Of a stretch of DNA of 64,000 nucleotides, positions 1 to 7,726 are shown piece by piece; within the stretch, counting starts at the first letter, position 1; the number at the start of each line of letters is the position of its first letter. Under the pieces are notes generated by a model. That model was given only the letters and a program-made list of their open reading frames with translations. It did no database searches and was not told the DNA's origin. The stretch lies in assembly GCA_029261155.1 (NCBI GenBank), contig JAJDBW010000010.1, positions 48,686 to 112,685 on the forward strand, read 5' to 3'. The stretch is from Nitrospirota bacterium (GTDB lineage Bacteria; Nitrospirota; Nitrospiria; SBBL01; JAADHI01). A program made the position numbers and the translations under genes.

Positions 1-28
1 CCTCAATCAATTTGATGAAGGTTCTCCC

Positions 29-706
29 ATGATCCCGCTTAAAGACGATCTGCCCACCCAGCATTTTCCTTGGGTCACGATTACGCTCATTGTCGCAAAT
101 ATCGCCGTTTTTTTGCATGAGCTTTCTCTGGGTCCCCAAGTGGAGCAGGTTTTTTTTAGGTATGGGGCCATTCCCTTCGAACTGATGCACGGCATCGCCG
201 TGGGGGATCGGCCCTTCCCTATTGGCGCGACCGTGCTCACTTCCATGTTCGTTCACGGCGGCTTTTTTCATGTGGGTGGGAACATGCTCTATCTTTGGAT
301 TTTTGGGAACAACATTGAAGATGTGATGGGTCACCGGCGTTTTATCGTCTTTTATCTGCTCTGTGGTGCGATCGCTGCCTATTCCCATGCCTACATCGCG
401 CCCGATTCAAAATTGCCGATGGTCGGCGCGAGCGGCGCCGTTTCTGGGATTTTGGGCGCCTATCTGCTGCTTTTTCCCCGGGCAAAGGTGCTGACCCTTG
501 TTCCGCTTTTTATTTTTATCCAGATCATCCGAATCCCGGCAGTTTTCGTCCTAGGTTTTTGGATTGTCGCGCAGGTGTTCAACGGATTCTTGGGAAATCA
601 AAGTGGCATTGCCTGGTTTGCCCATATTGGAGGCTTCATCGCGGGAATGGTTTTGATCTTTTTTTTCAGAAAAGCGCAACCGCGCCGACGGCGTGTTCTT
701 TCTTGA
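29..706 (+). CDS. Rhomboid family intramembrane serine protease
   Basis: A 225-residue polytopic membrane protein. The rhomboid core is visible: HVGGN (His81, Asn85) in an early membrane segment, the GASG nucleophile motif with Ser135, and AHIGG with the partner His199. Ser135 and His199 would form the catalytic dyad that cleaves transmembrane segments of substrate proteins within the inner membrane. A GAAGG-type ribosome site about 7 bases before the ATG supports the start. The basic C-terminal tail (KAQPRRRR) should be cytoplasmic. The substrate is unknown, and the gene looks like its own transcription unit just upstream of the rTCA block. Confidence 0.93.
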   Translation: MIPLKDDLPTQHFPWVTITLIVANIAVFLHELSLGPQVEQVFFRYGAIPFELMHGIAVGDRPFPIGATVLTSMFVHGGFFHVGGNMLYLWIFGNNIEDVMGHRRFIVFYLLCGAIAAYSHAYIAPDSKLPMVGASGAVSGILGAYLLLFPRAKVLTLVPLFIFIQIIRIPAVFVLGFWIVAQVFNGFLGNQSGIAWFAHIGGFIAGMVLIFFFRKAQPRRRRVLS

Positions 707-774
707 AATTGGGCTTTTTTTTAGGCACAGTCTTTCGAAAAGTCATTGAAAAGTCCGCTGAATAAGAAAAATCA

Positions 775-803
775 TTGACAAGCTAGGCGCTAGCTCTTTA
801 AAA
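775..803 (+). promoter_or_regulatory. Candidate sigma70-type promoter of the acl operon with an embedded palindrome
   Basis: A perfect TTGACA (775-780) is followed 17 bases later by TTAAAA (798-803), a weak -10. The spacer holds an inverted repeat, AGCTAG-gcg-CTAGCT (781-795), placed where a repressor or activator could act. The predicted leader is about 85 bases long. It is the only good promoter I see ahead of aclB. The motif is seen directly; its regulatory role is inference. Confidence 0.45.
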
Positions 804-842
804 TTGCGCGGTTTTGTAAACTGCGTTTATTTTCTTGAATAT

Positions 843-872
843 TTACAGGATTTTAGTCAAGGTTTCCTGTAA
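843..872 (+). promoter_or_regulatory. Inverted repeat in the aclB leader
   Basis: A perfect 8-base inverted repeat, TTACAGGA (843-850) and TCCTGTAA (865-872), with a 14-base centre. It lies 22 bases before the aclB start and just ahead of its ribosome site (GGAGG, 884-888). It could be a dimeric regulator operator or an mRNA stem controlling translation. No T-run follows, so it is not a terminator. Confidence 0.4.
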
Positions 873-894
873 TCAAAATTTGCGGAGGCAGGAT

Positions 895-2100
895 ATGGCA
901 AAGGTACTTGAGGGGCCCGGAATGGGACTCCTTGCGAAATGGGGGATGCCCGTCCCGCATTATGTGGTGATTACAGAAGCGGCCCAGCTCGATGCGCTGG
1001 CCAAAGCGAATCCTTGGTTGATTGAGTCGAAACTGGTGGCGAAGGCGCATGAAGCGATCGGTTCTCGGATGAAGTTAGGCCTGGTTAAAGTGGGGCTGGA
1101 TTTAGATGGGGCCCGAGAAGCCGCGAAAGAAATGCTTGGAAAGGCCGTTTCCGAAGTGACGATCTCTCAGGTCATTATCTCCGAGATGGTCGATCACCAA
1201 GATGAATATTATATTGCGGCCCAATCAACCCGCGAAGGCGCCGAGCTCCTCCTGGCATCGATGGGCGGCATCGAAGTGGAAGCGAATTGGGAGAAGGTTA
1301 GAAAACTGGCGATCTCCTTGGGAAGCGAACCGACAGGGACGGAATTGGAAAAATTGGCCAAGGATGCCGGATTCGAGGGTGATTTGGTCGGCAAGGTGGC
1401 GCAATTCGCCGCAAAACTCTATCGTTGTTTGGACGAGGAAGACGGGACCTATCTGGAAGTCAACCCGCTCGTTCTCCGGGCCTCAAATGGCGAACTCACG
1501 GCCTTGGATGCGGTGACCATGGTGGATGCCGATGCCCGCTTCCGCCATCCCGATTGGAATTTCACCTTTGCCTCCGAATTCGGCCGGCCCTATTCCGATA
1601 ACGAAAAGGCGATCCTGGAAATCGACACCCGCGTGAAGGGCTCAGTGAAGTTTATCGAAATCCCCGGCGGCGACACGGCCCTCCTTCCGGCGGGCGGTGG
1701 GGCTTCTGTTTATTATTCGGACGCCGTATTGGCCATGGGGGGGACTTTGGCCAACTACGCGGAATATTCCGGCGATCCGCCCGACTGGGCCGTCGAGGCC
1801 CTTACCGAAAAAGTCTGTTCGCTCAAGGGCATCAAACGCATTATTGTTGGCGGTGCCATCGCAAATTTCACCAATGTCAAAAAGACCTTTTCCGGCATCA
1901 TCAAGGGTTTCCGAAAGGCCAAGGCCGAAGGAAAAATGGAAGGGGTTTCTATTTGGGTTCGGCGCGGCGGCCCTTTCGAAAAAGAAGGGCTGGCGGCGAT
2001 GAAAGTCCTTGAAAACGAGGGGTTCGACATCCACGTCTACGACCGTTATACCCCCTTGACCGACATCGTTGACTATTCGATTAAAGGAGTGAGCGCATGA
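895..2100 (+). CDS. aclB: ATP-citrate lyase, small (ATP-grasp/citrate-binding) subunit
   Basis: A 401-residue homologue of the N-terminal part of ATP-citrate lyase. Residues 1 to about 240 form an SucC-like ATP-grasp domain, and about 245-400 the citrate-binding region (GGGASVYYSD). With AclA it makes the heteromeric lyase that turns citrate, CoA and ATP into acetyl-CoA and oxaloacetate, the diagnostic step of the rTCA cycle. An in-frame TTG exists at 835, but ATG 895 has GGAGG seven bases upstream and gives the family N-terminus (MAKVLEGPGMGLL). Its stop overlaps the aclA start by four bases, so the two are translationally coupled. The order aclB-aclA matches green sulfur bacteria. Confidence 0.93.
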   Translation: MAKVLEGPGMGLLAKWGMPVPHYVVITEAAQLDALAKANPWLIESKLVAKAHEAIGSRMKLGLVKVGLDLDGAREAAKEMLGKAVSEVTISQVIISEMVDHQDEYYIAAQSTREGAELLLASMGGIEVEANWEKVRKLAISLGSEPTGTELEKLAKDAGFEGDLVGKVAQFAAKLYRCLDEEDGTYLEVNPLVLRASNGELTALDAVTMVDADARFRHPDWNFTFASEFGRPYSDNEKAILEIDTRVKGSVKFIEIPGGDTALLPAGGGASVYYSDAVLAMGGTLANYAEYSGDPPDWAVEALTEKVCSLKGIKRIIVGGAIANFTNVKKTFSGIIKGFRKAKAEGKMEGVSIWVRRGGPFEKEGLAAMKVLENEGFDIHVYDRYTPLTDIVDYSIKGVSA

Positions 2101-3914
2101 GTATCCTCACAAGCAAAGACACCCGCGTGGTGATTCAAGGTGGTCCGGCCGGCGTAAACGCCGCGCGCCGCATGGCGGAATTCTGTCACCTCAGCCGGAT
2201 TCCATTCAACGTCTCCGCCTTTGTCTTTCCACCCGATGCGGGTAAAACGGTCGAAATCCCCTGTGGCAGCACGCTGGTTTCGGTACCGACCTTCAGCACT
2301 GTGGAAGAGGCGACCAAGGCCGACCCCGGTATCAATACCTCGCTGATTTACATTGGGCCCAGCCGGGCCTACGACGGCACCATGGAGGCCTTGAAAGATC
2401 CAAAAATTAAATTGGTATCGATGATTACCGAAGGCCTACCCGAAAAAGACGCCAAGAAGTTACGGATCGAATCCGAACGGCTGGGCAAAACGTTTAACGG
2501 CCCCTCATCCATCGGCATTATCTCGGCAGGGGAGGCGCGCTTGGGTGTCATCGGCGGCTCCTACGACAACCTCGTGCTTTGCAAACTGCATCGCCAGGGT
2601 TCCTTTGGGGTGATTACCAAGTCGGGTGGGCTGTCCAACGAAATCATGTGGATCTGCAGCCAGTTCGCCAACGGGATCACCACGGCCATCGGCATCGGCG
2701 GAGACACTTATCCGGGCTCCGACTTTTCGACCTATCTTGAGATGTTCGAAAACGATCCCCAAACGCATGCCGTGGTCATGGTGGGTGAAATGGGAGGCGA
2801 TCTCGAAGAAAAGGCTGCTGCATGGTTTGCCGCGAAGAAGCGCCGGATTCAGCTTATCGCCGTGGTCAGCGGCTATTGCCAGGAGGAATTGCCCAAGGGC
2901 ATGAAGTTCGGCCATGCCGGCGCAAAGGAAGGCCTGCACGGCGAAGGCTCGGCGCGGGCCAAGGCGGAGGCCCTTCAAAAAGCGGGTGCCCTCGTGCCGG
3001 CCACATTTGGTGGATTGGGCCCGGCCATTAAAAAGACCTATGAAGCGCTCCTTGCCGGCGGCAAGCTGACGACGGTTGCTGAGGACGCAGTGCCTCAAAA
3101 TCTACCGAAGACGATTGAAGAGGCCATCGCCGACGGTGATGTCTTTGTCGAACCGCTGGTTAAATCCTCCATTTGCGACGACCGCGGCGACGAGCCCTAT
3201 TACAGCGGCTATCCGGCTTCGGAACTGATCAACAAGGGCTACCAGATCCCCCACGTCATCGGCCTCCTGTGGGACAAACGTTTGATTACGCCAGTTGAAT
3301 CGGAAATCGTCAAGCGCATTGTCATGCTTTCGGCCGATCATGGTCCTTGTGTTTCTGGCGCGCTGGTGACCATCATCGCGGCCTGCGCGGGCATTCAAAT
3401 GGCCCAGTCGGTGGCGGCCGGGATGATTATGATCGGACCGCGCTTCGGCGGTGCCGTGACCGGTGCGGGGACTTGGTTTAAGTACGCGGTCGAAAACAAA
3501 CTGAGTGTGGATGACTTTCTCAGCTACATGAAGCAAAACGTGGGTCCCGTGCCGGGTATTGGCCATCGGGTGAAATCGCTTCGGAATCCGGACAAGCGGG
3601 TGAAAGAGCTGGTCATTTTTGTGAAGTCGCAAAAAATTTCAACGCCGCATCTCGACTTCGCCCTTGCGGTGGAGGAAAAAACGACGGCAAAAAAAGACAC
3701 CTTGATTTTGAACGTGGACGGCACGATGGCCGCCGTCTTGGTCGACCTGGGCTTTAAAGTTGAGGCCTTAAATGGTTTTTTTATTTTGTCCCGAACCATC
3801 GGTCTCATCGGTCATTGGATCGACCAAAATCAGCAGGGCAGCCGTCTCATCCGGCTCTTTAAGTATTTGGCCAACTACGTTGCACCGAAAAAGAGAGAGG
3901 TGCCGCCGCTTTAA
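2097..3914 (+). CDS. aclA: ATP-citrate lyase, large (CoA-ligase/citryl-CoA lyase) subunit
   Basis: A 605-residue two-domain subunit. Residues 1 to about 330 resemble SucD, with phospho-acceptor His273 in FGHAGAKEG. About 340-605 is the citrate-synthase-like citryl-CoA lyase domain, with SADHGPC, GPRFGGAVTGAG, GIGHRVKSLRNPDKRV and NVDGTMAAVL. The size matches the roughly 600-residue bacterial AclA. Together with the preceding gene this is a full-length, apparently intact enzyme. Its N-terminus (MSILTSKDTRVVIQGG) resembles SucD encoded later in the block, which fits the shared ancestry of the two enzymes. Confidence 0.95.
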   Translation: MSILTSKDTRVVIQGGPAGVNAARRMAEFCHLSRIPFNVSAFVFPPDAGKTVEIPCGSTLVSVPTFSTVEEATKADPGINTSLIYIGPSRAYDGTMEALKDPKIKLVSMITEGLPEKDAKKLRIESERLGKTFNGPSSIGIISAGEARLGVIGGSYDNLVLCKLHRQGSFGVITKSGGLSNEIMWICSQFANGITTAIGIGGDTYPGSDFSTYLEMFENDPQTHAVVMVGEMGGDLEEKAAAWFAAKKRRIQLIAVVSGYCQEELPKGMKFGHAGAKEGLHGEGSARAKAEALQKAGALVPATFGGLGPAIKKTYEALLAGGKLTTVAEDAVPQNLPKTIEEAIADGDVFVEPLVKSSICDDRGDEPYYSGYPASELINKGYQIPHVIGLLWDKRLITPVESEIVKRIVMLSADHGPCVSGALVTIIAACAGIQMAQSVAAGMIMIGPRFGGAVTGAGTWFKYAVENKLSVDDFLSYMKQNVGPVPGIGHRVKSLRNPDKRVKELVIFVKSQKISTPHLDFALAVEEKTTAKKDTLILNVDGTMAAVLVDLGFKVEALNGFFILSRTIGLIGHWIDQNQQGSRLIRLFKYLANYVAPKKREVPPL

Positions 3915-3936
3915 ACAACAGAAAACTTTAACAAAT

Positions 3937-3966
3937 TTGAATTCACGTCTATGCTTCGGTTACAAT
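3937..3966 (+). promoter_or_regulatory. Candidate promoter for aconitase
   Basis: TTGAAT (3937-3942) and TACAAT (3961-3966) with an 18-base spacer in the 113-base aclA-acn gap. It would allow aconitase expression independent of acl. I see no terminator in the gap, so read-through from acl is also likely. Confidence 0.35.
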
Positions 3967-4027
3967 GGTCACTTCCCGAAAAACCGTTTAAAGACCGAGG
4001 CATCGATCAGCCCAAAGGAGTGTCCAA

Positions 4028-6277
4028 ATGTCGACTGAGTTGATTGCAAAGCAATACCAAAAGATGCAAGAAAAGGTGGACCAGGCCCGAACCCACTTGG
4101 GGCATCCACTGACCTTGGCGGAAAAGATTCTGTTTTCGCACCTCGACGATCCGGATAATCAAGTCTTGGAACGCGGCAAGGCCCAACTGGCCCTGCGACC
4201 CGATCGGGTCGCCATGCAGGACGCCACGGCGCAAATGGCCATGCTCCAGTTTATTCAAGCCCGAAAGAAAAAGGCGGCCATTCCCAGCACCATCCACTGC
4301 GATCACTTGGTTCGTGCTCATACGGGGGCGAAGGAAGACATCGAACGGGCGATCAACGAGAACAAGGAGGTCTACGAATTTCTCCGCTCGGCCGCCGAAA
4401 AATACGGTATCGGGTTTTGGAGACCCGGCGCGGGCATCATCCATCAAGTCGTCCTCGAAAACTATGCCTATCCCGGCGCGCTGATCATCGGCACCGACTC
4501 CCACACGCCCAACGGCGGCGGACTGGGTGCCTTGGCCATCGGCGTGGGTGGCGCGGATGCGGGCGAGGTCATGGCGGGCCTGCCTTGGGAAGTCTTGCAT
4601 CCCAAACTCCTGGGCGTAAAGCTCACGGGATCCTTAAGCGGCTGGACCTCGGCAAAGGATGTCATCCTCTATCTCTGCGGCCTGCTCACCACCAAGGGCG
4701 GCACCAATAAAATTGTCGAATATTTTGGGCCGGGCGCCGAAACTATCAGCGCCACCGGCAAGGGCACCATTACGAATATGGGCGCGGAGTTGGGCGCAAC
4801 GACCTCCGTTTTCCCCTACGATCAAAAGATGGCGGCCTATCTCAAAATCACCAATCGCAGCGACGTGGCCGAGCTGGCCGATGTCCACCGTGCGCTCTTG
4901 ACGGCGGACCCCGAAGTCTTGGCCGATCCGAAAAGCTATTACGATGAGGTGGTCGAGATCGATCTCAGCACTTTGGAGCCCCACGTGGTCGGACCACACT
5001 CACCGGACTTGGCCCGGCCGATCTCAAAGCTGAGGGCCGAGGCCGAGGAAAAAGGCTATCCGAGGGAAATCAAGGCCGCGCTGGTCGGAAGCTGCACTAA
5101 CTCCTCTTACGAAGATCTCACCCGCTCGGCGCATATCGCGCGTCAAGGTTTGAAAGCCGGTTTGAAGGCCAAGGCGCAATTCCTGATTACCCCTGGATCG
5201 GAGCGCATCTATTACACCATCAAGCGCGACGGTTTAATGCAGACCTTCGAGGAGATGGGCGGCACGGTCATGGCGAATGCCTGCGGCCCCTGCATTGGGC
5301 AATGGAAGCGCGACGATATTCAAAAGGGCGAGAAAAATTCGATCATCAGTTCCTACAACCGAAACTTCGCGGGCCGGAACGATGCGAACCCGGAAACCCT
5401 CTCTTTTTTAAGCAGCCCCGAACTCGTCACGGTGATGGCTTTTGCCGGAGATCTCGGCTTTAATCCCATGACCGATACATTGGCCACCGCCGACGGGACG
5501 AAGATTAAGTTCGAACCGCCCCAGGGCGACGAGCTGCCAGTGAGCGGTTTTGCCGAGGGAGAAGAAGGGTTTGTCGCGCCCGCCGAAAATGGCGACAATG
5601 TCGAAGTCATTGTCGGACCCGAGAGCGAACGGCTTCAGCTCCTCGAGCCCTTCCCGGTTTGGGACGGAAACGATTTCGATAAACTCCTGGTGCTCCTTAA
5701 AGTAAAGGGCAAGTGCACGACCGATCATATCTCGCCAGCTGGACCCTGGCTGCGTTATCGGGGCCACCTCGATCGCATCAGTGACAATATGTTTTTAGGC
5801 GCGAACAATCTTTTTACCGAAGAGGCGGGCAAGGCGAACGATGTCTTGGACAAGGCGTCGAACCTGACCCCGGCACAAGTCGCTCGGCGTTATAAGTTGA
5901 AGGGCCTGGGTTCCGTCGTCATTGGCGACGAAAACTACGGCGAAGGCAGCTCGCGTGAGCATGCGGCCATGTCGCCCCGTTTCCTCGGCATCCAGGTCGT
6001 CATCACCAAGAGCTTCGCCCGGATTCACGAAACCAATTTAAAGAAACAAGGCGTGTTGCCCTTGACCTTCGCCGATCCGAAAGATTGGGAAAGCATCGAT
6101 CAAGACGACCGCGTCAGCGTGGTCGGCTTGGCGGATCTGGCGCCGGGCAAGCCGGTAGAAGTGGTGGTGCACAAAGCCGATGGAAGCGAGCTGCGCTTCC
6201 AAACGAACCACAGCATGACGGAACAACAAGTCGGCTGGTTTAAAGCGGGTTCAGCCTTAAACGCCCTAAACGCATAA
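4028..6277 (+). CDS. acn: Aconitate hydratase, mitochondrial-type
   Basis: A 749-residue aconitase that interconverts citrate and isocitrate through a [4Fe-4S] cluster. The cluster ligands are visible in VGSCTNSSYED (one Cys) and ACGPCIGQW (two Cys). The substrate-site signatures IGTDSHTPNGGG and GEGSSREHAA are present. Length and domain order, with the swivel domain at the C-terminus, match the mitochondrial/bacterial AcnA-like class rather than AcnB. AAAGGAG precedes the ATG. In an rTCA context it would run from isocitrate to citrate to feed ATP-citrate lyase; the reaction is reversible. Confidence 0.94.
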   Translation: MSTELIAKQYQKMQEKVDQARTHLGHPLTLAEKILFSHLDDPDNQVLERGKAQLALRPDRVAMQDATAQMAMLQFIQARKKKAAIPSTIHCDHLVRAHTGAKEDIERAINENKEVYEFLRSAAEKYGIGFWRPGAGIIHQVVLENYAYPGALIIGTDSHTPNGGGLGALAIGVGGADAGEVMAGLPWEVLHPKLLGVKLTGSLSGWTSAKDVILYLCGLLTTKGGTNKIVEYFGPGAETISATGKGTITNMGAELGATTSVFPYDQKMAAYLKITNRSDVAELADVHRALLTADPEVLADPKSYYDEVVEIDLSTLEPHVVGPHSPDLARPISKLRAEAEEKGYPREIKAALVGSCTNSSYEDLTRSAHIARQGLKAGLKAKAQFLITPGSERIYYTIKRDGLMQTFEEMGGTVMANACGPCIGQWKRDDIQKGEKNSIISSYNRNFAGRNDANPETLSFLSSPELVTVMAFAGDLGFNPMTDTLATADGTKIKFEPPQGDELPVSGFAEGEEGFVAPAENGDNVEVIVGPESERLQLLEPFPVWDGNDFDKLLVLLKVKGKCTTDHISPAGPWLRYRGHLDRISDNMFLGANNLFTEEAGKANDVLDKASNLTPAQVARRYKLKGLGSVVIGDENYGEGSSREHAAMSPRFLGIQVVITKSFARIHETNLKKQGVLPLTFADPKDWESIDQDDRVSVVGLADLAPGKPVEVVVHKADGSELRFQTNHSMTEQQVGWFKAGSALNALNA

Positions 6278-6336
6278 ATCTAATCACAGGAAGCGCATCA
6301 CCGACGCGCTTTCAGGAAGAATGACATTCAAACGAC

Positions 6337-7026
6337 ATGAGCGTTACGGAGACACAAGGCAGGGCATCGGAGACCATTGCCGTCGAGATCATGGGGAAGA
6401 AGTACCGTATTCCGCCCGGCCTCACCATGCTGCAAGCGATGTGGCATACGGGCCACGAATTGGTACGCGGCGTCGGCTGTTTGGGTGCGGTCTGCGGGGC
6501 GTGTCCCTCGACCTATCGCACAAAGGGCGACACCAAGATCAAAACCACCTTGGCCTGTCAGACGCAGGTCGAGGACGGCATGTCCTTTTCGCTGACCGCG
6601 TCCTATTACCCGGACAAAAAGGTCGTCTATCATTTCGACGAGATGAAGGACCCGAAGCAGGATCTCTTCCATTATTATCCAGAGGCGGCCTTGTGCCGCA
6701 ACTGCGATGCCTGCACGGTGGCCTGTCCCAAGGGCATCGACGTCCGCACCGGCGTGTGGAAAGCCGTCTTCGGCGACTTTAAGGACGCCTCGGATCTCTT
6801 TCTCTCTTGCGTCATGTGCAGTTTGTGTGTCCCCGTGTGTATCGCGGATATTGCGCCGAACCAGGTGGGCCTTTTTGCCCGGCGGGCCCAGGGCATCTTT
6901 TTCGAAGAAAAAAAACCGCAGCTTTCGCTTCGCGTGAAGGAAATCGCGGACGGAAAATTTGATACCGAATGGGAACGGCTGATGACCTTGCCGGACGAGG
7001 CCATCCAGGCCGAATCTTCGGTCTAG
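6337..7026 (+). CDS. frdB: Fumarate reductase/succinate dehydrogenase-type iron-sulfur subunit (first copy)
   Basis: A 229-residue SdhB/FrdB-like electron-transfer subunit. Cys48, 53, 56 and 74 form a plant-ferredoxin-like [2Fe-2S] site. Cys120, 123, 126 and 130 (CxxCxxCxxxCP) and Cys158, 161, 164 and 168 (CxxCxxCxxxC) bind two further clusters. It lies ahead of a paralogue and the flavoprotein gene, so it likely passes electrons to FrdA. There is no transmembrane segment. The ATG is 59 bases after acn. Whether the electron donor is NADH, ferredoxin or a quinol cannot be read from the sequence. Confidence 0.85.
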   Translation: MSVTETQGRASETIAVEIMGKKYRIPPGLTMLQAMWHTGHELVRGVGCLGAVCGACPSTYRTKGDTKIKTTLACQTQVEDGMSFSLTASYYPDKKVVYHFDEMKDPKQDLFHYYPEAALCRNCDACTVACPKGIDVRTGVWKAVFGDFKDASDLFLSCVMCSLCVPVCIADIAPNQVGLFARRAQGIFFEEKKPQLSLRVKEIADGKFDTEWERLMTLPDEAIQAESSV

Positions 7027-7045
7027 GACCGTTTCAAGACGGTCC
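7026..7045 (+). terminator. Intercistronic hairpin between the two iron-sulfur genes
   Basis: Perfect 7-base stem GGACCGT (7026-7032) and ACGGTCC (7039-7045) with a 6-base loop, then ATTTTAAT. It begins at the stop codon of the first iron-sulfur gene. The U-tail is short, so it may be an attenuator or mRNA-processing hairpin rather than a full terminator. Confidence 0.45.
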
Positions 7046-7075
7046 ATTTTAATATGTAGAGAGGAGAGACCGGCG

Positions 7076-7711
7076 ATTTCGCAGTCTGTCACAATTAAAG
7101 TAGACGGCTCGGCCCATGCCGTTCCCGAAGGCATTACCGTCATCCAGGCCATGTGGCACTTGGGGCGGCCGATGCTGCACGGCGTCGGCTGTTTGGGCGG
7201 CGTCTGCGGAGCCTGTCCCATTAGCATCCGCCTGCCCAATCAAATGGCCCCGAAGACGGCCTTGGCTTGCCAGACCCTGGTTGCAGAGGGGGCCGAAATG
7301 GCCTTTCTGCCCGGCGACGCCTCGAAAAAAGAGATCGCCCCGCTGCCCGCCGAAACGCCGAACCAGAACACGCTCTTTCAATATTATCCCGAAACGCGCC
7401 GTTGCGTGGCCTGCGGGGCCTGTACGTCCATCTGTCCGCAAGGCATCGATGTGATGGCAAGCGTACGGGAGGCGATGAACGGAAAATTGGCCGAGACCGC
7501 CGATCGCTTTGTCGATTGCGTGATGTGCGGCCTCTGCGCCGCTGTCTGCGACGTGAAAGTCCGGCCGCACCGCGTCGGCCTTTATACTCGGCGTTTGATC
7601 GGCGCCTTTCAAGAAAATGAAGCGACACAACTGAAAAAACGCATCGAAGAGATCGGTTCCGGCCATTACAAGGAGCAATGGGCTGCCTTAATGGAAGAGG
7701 CCGTTCATTGA
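7076..7711 (+). CDS. frdB: Fumarate reductase/succinate dehydrogenase-type iron-sulfur subunit (second copy), apparent ATT start
   Basis: A paralogue of the preceding gene with the same three cluster sites. Counting from the ATT these are Cys39, 44, 47 and 65; Cys110, 113, 116 and 120; Cys148, 151, 154 and 158. The first in-frame ATG (7151) would delete the beta-grasp strand before the [2Fe-2S] loop. Homology to the first copy runs back to about 7076, where ATT sits six bases after AGGAGAG. No in-frame ATG, GTG or TTG is available upstream of 7151. I therefore place the start at ATT 7076 (211 residues). An ATG at 7054 is in another frame and meets a stop at once. A sequencing error is the alternative. 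Confidence 0.75.
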   Translation: MSQSVTIKVDGSAHAVPEGITVIQAMWHLGRPMLHGVGCLGGVCGACPISIRLPNQMAPKTALACQTLVAEGAEMAFLPGDASKKEIAPLPAETPNQNTLFQYYPETRRCVACGACTSICPQGIDVMASVREAMNGKLAETADRFVDCVMCGLCAAVCDVKVRPHRVGLYTRRLIGAFQENEATQLKKRIEEIGSGHYKEQWAALMEEAVH

Positions 7712-7726
7712 AAGCACGCATCGCCC

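Noticed and set aside
835..894. Longer aclB reading frame starting at TTG 835
   Set aside because: The extra 20 residues do not resemble the family, and a good ribosome site points to ATG 895.
7054..7059. ATG at 7054 as start of the second iron-sulfur gene
   Set aside because: It is in a different frame and the next codon is TAG.
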